Assembly (NCBI GenBank): GCA_030323885.1
Contig: CM059186.1
Coordinates: 173,005,743-173,069,742, forward strand
Length of the DNA stretch: 64,000 nucleotides
From: Branchipolynoe longqiensis
Lineage: Eukaryota > Annelida > Polychaeta > Phyllodocida > Polynoidae
Reading direction: 5' to 3'
Each line of letters opens with the position of its first letter. The first letter of the stretch is position 1. Positions 36,101 through 48,000 of the stretch are shown one piece after another. The notes under the pieces are model-generated. The model did not search any database and was not told the origin of the DNA. It was given only the letters and a program-made list of their open reading frames with translations. The translations under genes were made by a program, and so were the position numbers.

Positions 36101-39100
36101 CTTATTAAACATATCCAACTTAGATACTGGGGCGCTTATTAAACATATCCAACTTAGATACTGGGGCACTTATTAAACATGTGAGGCTGCATATCCAACT
36201 TAGATACTAGGGCACTTATTAAACATATCCAACTTAGATACTGGGGCGCTTATTAAACATATCCAACTTAGATACTGGGGCGCTTATTAAACTTAGCCAA
36301 CTTAGATACTGGGGCGCTTATTAAACATTTGATGTTGCATAGCCAACTTAGATCATCATCATCATCATCATCATGCTGTCGGTCGTGATGCGACAAAGAC
36401 TGCTTTCATTACTTGACTGCTGCTCTCCATTTAGCTCTCTGCTGTGAGAGTCGTGTCCATGAGTCGGTCTTCACCCGGGCGACGACCGAGTCGGTATGGT
36501 GTGTTGTGCGGTTGTACATTTCATGAAAGCTGCCTGCAAAAGTGTTGAAATGCTGCTCGCTTCTGCAAGTTACCAGCAGCGCTCTCTCGGGGAGCAAATA
36601 GAGGTTTCACACCGGCAAGAACATGTCAAGACAGGTGCAAAACTATTTGTCACTTCAGTGGCTGGTCGGGAGATGTTGGCAGTTCCATACATCAACCGCC
36701 CTTAATGCTGCCACAGTGACATGGTTTTCTGTTTAGGGTTTGCTCCCTTAGCCTTCGGTTCTGTCAAGAACCTGTACCACAAGGCAGTGGTTTACAACTC
36801 TGCAAGGCAGGGGCGTCAAACTCCCTGAGGTATTGCTATACCTGTAATACATGCATACCCGGATACTGGGGCACTTATTAAACATATCCAACTTAGATAC
36901 TGGGGTGCTTATTAAACATATCAAACTTAGATACTAGGGTGCTTATTAAACATATCCAACTTAGATACTGGGGCGCTTATTAAACATATCCAACTTAAAC
37001 ACTAGGGCGCTTATTAAACATATCCAACTTAGATACTGGGGCACTTATTAAACATATCCAACTTAGATACTGGTGTGCTTATTAAACATATCCAACTTAG
37101 ATACTAGGGCGCTTATTAAACATATCCAACTTAGATACTGGGGCACTTATTAAACATATCCAACTTAGATACTGGGTGCTTATTATACATATCCAACTTA
37201 GATACGAGGGCGCTTATTAAACATATCCAACTTAGATACTGGGGCACTTATTAAACATATCCAACTTAGATACTGGGGTGCTTATTAAACATATCCAACT
37301 TAGATACTGGGACGCTTATTAAACATATCCAACTTAGATACTGGGGTGCTTATTAAACATTTCCAACTTAGATACTAGGGCACTTATTAAACATATCCAA
37401 CTTAGACACTAGGGCGCTTATTAAACATATTCAACTTAGATACTGGGGTGTTTATTAAACATATCCAACTTAGATATTGGGGCGTTATTAAACATATTCA
37501 ACTTAGATACTGGGGCGCTTATTAAACATCTGATGCTGCATATCCAACTTAGATACTGGGGCGCTTATTAAACATAGCCAACTTAGATACTGGGGCGCTT
37601 ATTAAACATTTGATGCTGCATATCCAACTTAGATACTGGGGCACTTATTAAACATAGCCAACTTAGATACTGGGGCGCTTATTAAACATTTGATGCTGCA
37701 TATCCAACTTAGATACTGGGTGCTTATTAAACATAGCCAACTTAGATACTGGGGCACTAATTAAACATATCCAACTTAGATACTGGGGCGCTTATTAAAC
37801 ATCTGATGCTGCATAGCCAACTTAGATACTGGGGCACTTATTAAACATATCCAACTTAGATACTGGGGCATTTATTAAACATAGCCAACTTAGATACTGG
37901 GGCGCTTATTAAACATATCCAACTTAGATACTGGGGTGCTTATTAAACATAGCCAACTTAGATACTGGGGCACTTATTAAACATAGCAAACTAAGATACT
38001 GGGGTGCTTATTAAACATATCCAACTTAGATACTGGGGCACTTATTAAACATGTGAGGCTGCATATCCAACTTAGATACTGGGGCACTTATTAAACATAT
38101 CCAACTTAGATACTGGGGAGCTTATTAAACATAGCCAACTTAGATACTGGGGCGCTTATTAAACATTTGATGCTGCATATCCAACTTAGATACAGGGGTA
38201 CTTATTAAACATATCCAACTTAGATACTGGGGCGCTTATTAAACATAGCCAACTTAGATAATGGGGCACTTATTAAACATATCCAACTTAGATACTGGGT
38301 GCTTATTAAACATATCCAACTTAGATACTGGGCGCTTATTAAACATATCCAACTTAGATACTGGGGCGCTTATTAAACATATCCAACTTAGATACTGGGG
38401 CGCTTTTTAAACATAGCAAACTTAGATACTGGGGCACTTATTAAACATATCCAACTATGATACTGGGGTGCTTATTAAACATATCCAACTTAGATACTGG
38501 GGCACTTATTAAACATAGCAAACTAAGATACTGGGGTGCTTATTAAACATATCCAACTTAGATACTGGGGTGCTTATTAGACATAGCAAACTAAGATACT
38601 GGGGCACTTATTAAACATAGCCAACTTAGATACTGGGCCATTTATTAAACCTAGCAAACTTAAATACTGGGGCGCTTATTAAACATAGCCAACCTAGATA
38701 CTGGGCGCTTATTAAACATTTGTCGCTGCGTCAATGTAATGGAACCTGTTACTGCTGAAGCCTGTGGTGTCACGAGTTTTGAAGTGTGTGCTAAAATAGA
38801 TTTGTCGTGTTTTTAATTCAAATATCTCCAAAGTTGGTTCTTTATGATAAGTTACTTCAAACTAAAGTAATATAGATTATAACCGTCAACCTAATGGCTG
38901 GTCCAATAGCATCCCCCTCCGTCCGACAAATCAGACACAAACCAATGTAGCTCATTACATTAGCCAGCTTGTACAAAAAGTGTATCCAGTGATGGTCATT
39001 TGATGTTTTGTTATAGTTGAAAAACATATAGAAAAATATTGAAACACTTATTTTGAAACCGAATGCAGTGGCCAAATCGGTAGAACGCTGGCTTCGAATG

Positions 39101-42100
39101 TGGAAGGTCGGGAGTTCAAATCCCAATCTAGTCAAACCAATGACATACCAAATCGATACTTGTCGCTACCTAGCCTGGCGCTCGACATTACTAGGATACT
39201 GCAAGGACTGGTTGGTTCAATATCAGGATAATATGACTGAGTGGGAAATTGAGACATGGTGCCGGTGGCCTGGTCTCCCAGTGGGGTAGCACTATAAAGT
39301 TGCCATGAGTGTGTCCTGTCACAAGTCGGTGCCCATCCTGATATGACCTTAGATGTTGCCCGGATGTAAGACCCCAACAAACATCTTGTTTTTAAAGGTG
39401 TCCAAAACTGCCCCGACGGGAGAATACCTGACAACTGGCAGTTTTATGATTCGAGGGAAAAAGAACTTCCTCCCGCCATGCTACCTGGTGTATGGCTTCG
39501 GCTTCCTCTTCAAAGTAAGTGGCTTTTAATATTTATTATTATTATTATTATTTATTAATGGATTTGTAGTAAGGCAAAAAAACACAAAAAACAAACAAAC
39601 ATACTTGCAGGGATTTCGTGAATGTCCGCGATTTTGTTATGTTTACCCATTAACGTTAATTGAGTAGTTTGAATCCTGTTATTATATGACCTTAGCTATT
39701 GCTAGAACATGAAACTCAAACAAGAACAAGTTAGGTATGGACGATATATAAGCACACGGATAGTTGAAACCTGACTTCCGACATTTTCCCGCAATTCCCT
39801 GACAGTGCTAAGCCTGTGGTAGAATATCGACGTTTTCGCGGAAATTTTTCGTAGGCATAGATTTGTATTTTTTTGGCCGGAGACCATTTTCATCCCTGTA
39901 CTTGTTTCTCAGGCACATTGAGGAAGCACTATAAAGTCGCCATGGAAGTTTGTTTTATTTAACGACGCCTCTAGAGCACATTGATTTTTAACATTGGCTA
40001 TTGGACATCAAAGATAAAGTCGCCATGAGTGCACACTGATATGACCTTAGATGTTGCTAGGAGTTAAACCCCCAATAACCAACCAACCTAATATGTCTCC
40101 GCCTCTCCAGGTGGCGCGTAGGTTCCCAGTTATCAGCCCATTTCGCCCCAGATTTTGCTTTAATAAATTGTATGGTAGGTCTTAGGCCCGCCAGAGTATT
40201 TACGCTTGATCCATAGTCATGTCGTTGTGTCCTTTCTCATGGAATCAAATAATAATAATAATAATAATAATAACAACAAAACACATAGCAACAAAACTGT
40301 GGTGCTAAGAACTAAAACCCCACTAACTGCTGTAGCTGGACGGGGACTCGGTGTTCAGGCACAAGGGCGAACGGCGCGTGCGCACAACAGACGAAGACAC
40401 CGACTCGGTGGCGGGCTCTGACCTCACAGAGGTCACGGAGGCGAGCAGCAACGACGGGCTGAGCAGCGGCAGCGATGACGAGGAGCCGGACGAACTGTTA
40501 GGTCTGCCCGATGCTATGGAAGACAATGGTGCTTCCCTGGAAGCCAATGAGGAGTGGGAGGAGATGGAGAAGGAGAAAGGGCCACCATTGGATGTCACTG
40601 AGTCGGATAGCCGAGTTGCTCAATTTCCCGACACCTCTATACATCTGCAGCACGTTAAAGGCGATAAGTAAGCCACATGTAGAGTCAGGCGAATATAGGT
40701 GGTTTTGCACAAGTTTGAGATTTATGCGTTAATTTACAGAAATGTGGAAATAGTGCGTCAGATAGTTGGCGTCATTTATACTCGCATAACTGCAGGGATG
40801 AAAGATCTCCGCAAATTATACGCAAATTACAGAAATGTGGAAATAGTGCGTCAGATAGTTGGCGTCATTTATACTCGCATAACTGCAGGGATGAAAGATC
40901 TCCGCGGTTTCGCGGATTTCCGCGATTATTTATATTTACCGATTAACTTTAAACATAAAAAAAAAATTATATGTATATGACACCACTTGGGGGAGTTTGA
41001 ATCCCATTTTTAAATGACCTTAGATGTTGCTAGAATATCAAACCCAAACAAGAGCGAGTCCGGTATGGGCGATAATACAGTCACAACAAGTTTAGTTGAA
41101 AACTGACTTCCGGTATTTTTCCTCGAATCCCTGACAGTCTATGGGAGAAGATCCGCGTTATCGCGGAAATTTGCCGTTGGCGGCCTGATTTCCGCGATTT
41201 TAGCTGGAGACCACTTTCATCCCTGTAACTGGTTGTGTTATGCGCAAATTACAGAAACGTGAAAATAGTACATCAGATAGTTGGTGTGATTTATACTTAC
41301 ATAACCGATTATATTGTTTTGTTTTGTAATTTATATTGGCATAATAGATTATATAGCGAATAAATAATACACTAGAGCGCATACCATTTTTTTTGTACGC
41401 ACCAGTTTAAATTGACTTTAATTTAACCTGCTTCAGGTTCATCCTCCAGCGAGACCTGAGTTCTTTCGACCATGGCTCCTCAGAGGGTGACTTCGTAATA
41501 GAGTTAGGTGATGGCGTCCCTATTGACCTGCACCCGGAAAGACCTGCCAAAGGAGGAGCCAAGCTCTCAGCTAAACAAAGACGGTGAGTTTTTTTTTTTC
41601 TTGAAGATTTATACTGCCTATCATGGATAAGTCTGAATAGACTTGTTTTCACCATTTCACAGATTGTCGATAGAAAGCCCGAGCCTACACTTTTACCGAC
41701 CCAAGGGATTTTTAACCTCCCACACCACATAAACATGGTATGAGAGCAACTGGCCTTTGATGACGCTGTATGTTACACACAGCGGTGGAAATCTGAATTG
41801 GCAGAGGTGGGGGCATATGGAATTGAACCACCGACCTTCAGATTAGTAGTCTGACCTAGAAAAAAGTCAGACACTCAACCACTCCGCCACAGAGAACAAC
41901 TGAGTGCTGTGATTAGAGTGGTTAGTTATAACTACTAGGAGACTTCTGGGTAATCAGGCTCCCGGACATTTGGCCGATGGACATTTCACCGAACGTATAT
42001 TTCACTGAAAAGTAAATGACGAACAGACAACTGGCAAATTTGCTGTTACTTTTTTAATATATATATATGTATATATATACAAAATATGCAATGTTAGAAA

Positions 42101-44943
42101 TAGGAAATTTTATTAAAATCACTTTGGATTTTAATAATGTCCCACTCGTTAATGTATGGTTAATAGTAAGAACAATCAGCATTCATTTTAAAGCAGTTAC
42201 AAAGAGGAAATAAAAATGTTAAAAATATTATAAAGAAGAAATCAAAATAAACAAAATTAAAAAAAGCAAATCGACATTTGGTAAAATGTTGATTCGGTCA
42301 GATATTCGGTCAAGTGTCCGTCAGTGAAATGTTGCTAGGTCATCGCCCCCCCCCCCCTGCCCGCCCGGTCACGGCTTCCCAATTTTTTTAAATAACAAAA
42401 CACAACAAAAGCAAGGAGTAGATTTCTGCGAAAATGTGAAAATTCTCCAACAGCCTTAGCATTGTTACAAAATGGTGGGAAATTCGTTAAAGTCAGGTTT
42501 CATACAGTACTCCTCAAACCCTGACTGACAAATCATTATGGGTTCTGCTTGGAGAGTGTTCTGCTGTCCTTATTTTCACCGTGTTATCGCCCACGGGTAT
42601 GCAGGTATTGCAATACCTCAGGGAGTTTGACGCCCCTGCCCTGCAGAGTTGTAAACCACTGCCTTGTGGTACAGGTTCTTGACAGAACCGAAGGCTAAGG
42701 GAGCAAACCCTGAACAGAAAACCATGTCATTGTGGCAGCATCAAGGGCTCTTGATGTATGGAACTCCCAACATCTCCCGACCAGCCACTGCAGGGACAAA
42801 TAGTTTTGCACCTGTCTGGACATGTTCTTGCCGGTGTGAAACCTCTACTTGCTCCCCGAGAGAGTGCCGCTGGTAATTTGCAAAAGCCAGCAGCACTTCA
42901 ACACTTTTGCAGGCAGCTTTCATGAAATGTACTTAGCTAAATGAAGAGCGGCAGTCAAGTAATGAAAGCAGTCTTTGTCACATCACGACCGACAGCATGA
43001 TGATGATGATCGTCCACCCACTGTCGATTTCCGCTTTTTTTCCTTCAGGACCACTTTCATCCCCGGAAGGGTCATTCGGGCTGAATGACCCTGATATAAT
43101 AATTACAACTTGAGCACTGTAACCGCTTGTTGATTGGGTCTCAACTAAAGAGAGTGGCTAATTTATATATTAAAAAATAAATATGAATAAGTCATATTCA
43201 ATGATGATGAATAGGAATAAATAAAGTTGTGTTCTTCATGCTACCAGACAGGCTGGCAAAATGAGTTGAGTGTCCATCTCCCGTTTTGGTAGTGGGTTTG
43301 AACCCTGGTCGAGTCAAACCAATGATTTTTAAATGTATTCTTGTCGCTACCTAGCCCGGCGCCTGCCATTACTAGGATGGGGCAAGGAGCAGTGGAATGA
43401 GGAAGACCAATTGTCCTAGATTGAAATTTCCCCCGCTTAATTAAATGTACAAAACAAAAATAAAATATAGGGCACATTTGATTATAACAGGCAGCTTAAA
43501 AAAGCTCATCAAAAAGGAGTCAGTGTAGACGGTAGACACCAGTCGGAGCAACCCAATGAGAAACCAGCCGGGCAACTGACCGAACAGCCAGCTGGGCAAC
43601 CAGCTGAACAACAGGATGGACAACCAGCAGAGCAACTGGCCGGGCAACCAGCAGAGAAACTGGCTGGGCAACCAGCAGAGCAACTGGCTGGGCAACCAGC
43701 CGGGCAACCAGCAGAGCAACCGGCCAGGCAACCAGCAGAGAAACTGGCTGGGCAACCAGCAGAGCAACTGGCTGGGCAACCAGCAGAGCAACCGGCCAGG
43801 CAACCAGCAGAGCAACCGGCCGGGCAACCAGCAGAGCAACCGGCCAAGCAACCAGCAGAGCAACCAGCCAGGGAACTGGCCGGGCAACCAGACAAGAAGC
43901 CAGCTGGGGCTACGACAGAAAATACTGCACCCACAAAAAAGGTATGGCCAAGCAAACCATGTACTAGGCACTAATGTTGTCCTCTGTAATCAAGCCAATG
44001 ACATAACGCTCCATGGTCCGATGAAAACATCAAATTTTCAAAACCAATACAATCATCTAAATTTGATTTTACATATTGTGATGGGCCCTTGTTGGCCGCC
44101 CGGAACCTGATCCTCATGCTGTAGACCCCAACCCCACCGAGGAGGAGGAATAACGATAACGTTTGCTTCCACAAGTTTTATTATACTTCGTCTCCGCTCA
44201 CCGCTTGAAGAAAAACAAAAATTTCTCACCGTGAATATGGCCTATGCTGCCGACACAGCGTAAAGCAACCACCAATCAACCAATCAACTTAGATGTTGCC
44301 ACGATGTAAAACCCCCAACAACCAACCAAATCTAGGTGTACTCTAGGTGTGTAGAATTAATTTAATTTGATAGGTTTTATATTTGGATTGTGCATTAGGC
44401 GCAGGTTCTGATTATCTTTAATTCTGCTGGTTTTATTGTGCGTAGGCGCAGCAGCAGACGCAGCAGCAGCGGGACGCTGAGGAGGAACGCCACCGACAGC
44501 AGTCACAATTGGGACGGCGCCAAAAGAAGAAGCAGAAGAAGATCAAGGAGAAGTACGGCGACCAGGACGAGGAGGACCGTCAACTGGCCATGCGCCTCCT
44601 AGCGGTTAGTGCGCCCGCGTTGTGTACACTTAGCTGGTGGTGGGGAGGGGGTGGGGGAGAGAGAAATGGGGGGAGGGGAAAGGGGTGGGAGGGGGTGGGG
44701 GAGAACCAAACAATGAAACGATGAAAGAAACAAAATGAAACAAAGACAGAAACAAAATGAATGAAAGGGGAAGGAAGAAAGGTTGACAAAATAGAGAAGA
44801 AAGGGAGAAGAGAGAAAGCGAATATAAATTAGGGAGAATAATAGATTGGGAAAATAGAAAAAGAAAGAAAGAAAAATTGAAAAGAAAAAGATGTGTTTGG
44901 AAGAGGTGAAGAAGAAAGGAGGGAGAGAAGGAATGAATGAAAG

Positions 44944-45002
<59 letters not shown>

Positions 45003-48000
45003 GGCATATGAGGCCAGGTGGCGCCAACAGCACAGTTTAGCAGAATAAGTGGGACGATGATACAAATACATCAGCAACAAAGGTATGTAGGATCTGAGTT
45101 GGTTCGTTGTATTCACAATGCATTATTCAGCGTCTAATTCACACACTCGGACAAATGGACAGAAAGCAGAATATAGTTTCAGGTATATTTATTTAACAAT
45201 AAAATAAATCAAAACTGAGAAGCGTTCCAGCAGTAAAGTCCAGTTGGGTCCAGGGACTGAGCAGTCAAGAGCAGTTCAGTGCAGTAATTGTTTCTGATGT
45301 CGGAGTTCATGGAAGCGCATCTGAGCTGACAGAAGAGTAGACGACCCGTACAGCGCTCAAACCATTGAGAAGTGGGTGGGAGGGTGGGTGAGCGAAGTTG
45401 TCCGTGCAGCGACCCGCGGAGAAGTGACCAATCAGCCGTAGTGAGATTTAGCAGGTAACCTAAAAATAGAACATCGCCTCGTGTACAAATTACCCATGTT
45501 AGCCTGCAGCCAACATGCATAATTAACGAATGTTTATATAAAAAAGAATTAGTAATGATCATTTTAAGAAATTAGAACAAAACGTGTAGCTGTGCACTAT
45601 GTATGTACTTGGATATAGAGTATCGTAAACACATCCGCCCGCCAGCTGTACGCACATTATTCTAGCACCACCTTCAAACATTTCCGTCCTGATATGACCT
45701 TATATGTTGCCAGGACGTAAAACTCCCAACAACCAACCAACCTTGAAAACCTTTAACGGTAAATCTCCCTCATTCAGTCGGCAGGTCCTCAGAAGGAGAA
45801 GAAGAAGGACAAGAGGAAGGAGAAGAAGGCTGGGAAGGGGCGGCCACAGAGCGCCGGGGGGCCCCCGAGGAAGGGCCCGGCAGGGGGCGGAGGCTGCCCG
45901 GGGGGAGGCGGCCCGGGGGGAGGCGGCCCCGGTGGGGCACCGTCCGGCTACAACCTGCACCGGAAGGTCACCATCGATGACCTTCAAGTGGAGACGCCCA
46001 CCATGGACGCTCCTCAAGGTCAGTGCTGTAGGTCTACAAGTCTATTCCTTAAAGGACCTATTCAGATCTTTTTGGTTCATTAATATTTTATGGGATAAAA
46101 GTTGTGGTGTTCTCTGTGGCGGAGTGGTTAGAGTGTCTGACTTTTTTTCTAGGTCGGACTCCTAATCTGAAGGTTGGTGGTTTGATTCCCCGTGCCCCCC
46201 ATCTCTGCCAATTTGGATTTCCACCGCTGTGTATAACTTACAGAGTCATCAAAGGCCAGTTGCTCTCATACCATGTCTATGTGGTGTGGAAGGTTAAAAA
46301 TCCCTTGGGTCGGCAAAAGTGTAGGCTCGGGCTTTCTATCGGCAAACTGTCTAATGGTGAAAACAAGCCTATTCAGGCTTATCCATGATAGGCAGTATAA
46401 ATTTTCAACAACAAGTAACACCCGAAATATATGTGATGTATAATAAGCATTATGCGAGTATAAAGGCGCAGAAGGGAATTTATTATTATTATCCATTTCT
46501 GACCAATTACTACTCGCAATGTATTTGCTCCGTTGCTTCCATCCTGGGAACGGTGGCGCCACCACTGGCCCAAACCCTAACTATGGGCGCGCACATTGTC
46601 ATTCGCGCCTGAGAATATGTGCTTTTTGTGTGATGATATTAATTACGCTGCTCATAATGAATAAGTGTGTTTTCACCGTTGGGCAGCACTAGTTTAAATT
46701 TGATTCAAATCTGTTGAATTTTGTTTTTAGTAATAATTTCAGTTCGGGTTGTAACTGTTTGTAAATTGCAAACAGTCCAAATCTAGCTTTTACCTTACTT
46801 TGTGTATATATACGTATAAAGGCCGGCTACAGTACAAAGAACGAAGGAACAAATGAAGTGGGTTAAGATTATGTATTCTCTGGCGTAAGGAATATTAAGC
46901 CCTAGCCTAATAAAACAAATTCTCGGGTGCGAATGCCAGTTAGGATTGGTGCCAGTGGCGGCGCCACTGGTCATGTGGTGGAGGAGTATGCTCGCTCCAA
47001 ATGGTAGTGCAACAATATTAATAAACAATAATATTAATAATCTGCCTTCCGTGCCATTATAATGCTTATACATCAAATATTATCTAATGTAGTGAGTTGC
47101 ACGGACCTGCTCCGGTCAAAGGTAGACGTAGGTTGGTTGATTGCAACAGGGAGCCTAGATAGCCTAACGGTTAAGACACTCGCCTCGGAATGGCAGAGAC
47201 TCGACGCGGTGGCCGAATTGGTAGAGTGCATGTTTCCCGTGCGGAAAGTCAGGACTTTGAAACCTCGCCCAATGAAATCAATGACTTACAAAAGTGATAC
47301 TTGTCGCTACCTAGCCTGGCGCTCAGCATTACGAAGATAGGGCAAGAACTTGTTAGCTCAGTATCAGGATAATGTGGCTGAGTGGGATATCGGGTCATGG
47401 TGTTGGCGACCGTGCCTCCCAGTCGGACAGCATTATAAAGTCGCCATGAGTGCGTACTGCCACAAGTCGGTCCCCATTCTGATATGACCTTAGATGTTGC
47501 TAGGACGTAATTCTCTACCAAACGAACCTATTGACTTGTTTCCTTGTTTACTCACCAGATGGCGTCGCAGATGTGAAACTCCTCAAACCAGGGGCTAAGC
47601 CAGGAGGTGCGGAAGACGACGTGAGTGAATATGGATGACATGATAGGTTGGTTGTAGTGTGTGTGTGGGCGGGGGGGGGGGGGAGGGGGTCAGTGCAGCC
47701 TACTGCAATATGTCACAATCATCGTAATTAAATAACCTGGCCGTGTAGCCGTGAATAATAGGACATTTCATACCCGTATATTTGCAGCAATTAAATACCA
47801 AATAGGTGGTATTATCACAATCATCGTAATTAAATTATCAGGCCGGGTAGGTGTAATACGTAACTATGTTGCACAGATTGTATGCTCACGAAAGTTGAAT
47901 TGCTGCCAGCCCGACGCATTTTTAACAGTTTAAAAAAAAAAAGATTAAAAATTAAAAACCAGGGGCGGGCAATTTTTCAGACACGGGCGGGGATGAACAA

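Larger units (their letters stand above)
35873..38900 (-). mobile_element. MITE family A enlarged by an internal 34-bp satellite
   Basis: The left MITE end (TTAAAGCTGCAGAGCATAAC, 35873) leads into the family interior. The array follows, then the normal interior resumes at 38730 (AATGGAACCTGTTACTGCTG, then CAAATATCTCCAAAGTTGG) and runs to about 38900, where the right end is lost. The array therefore sits at its native place inside one element. Confidence 0.85.

Noticed and set aside
35935..38720. CRISPR-like array of short repeats (also the 49-bp, 52-bp and 70-bp arrays)
   Set aside because: Units are head-to-tail with no unique spacers, the genome is animal, and no cas genes are near.
43441..44110. 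Cys-rich and Trp/Leu-rich ORFs on the minus strand and an Asn/Gln-rich ORF on +, resembling keratin-associated or antifreeze repeats
   Set aside because: All are other-frame readings of the exon 20 repeat; the frame that joins exons 19 and 21 in phase is the supported one.
44580..45116. Phe/Ser/Leu-rich minus-strand ORFs
   Set aside because: Antisense of a purine tract and (GAAA)n microsatellite.
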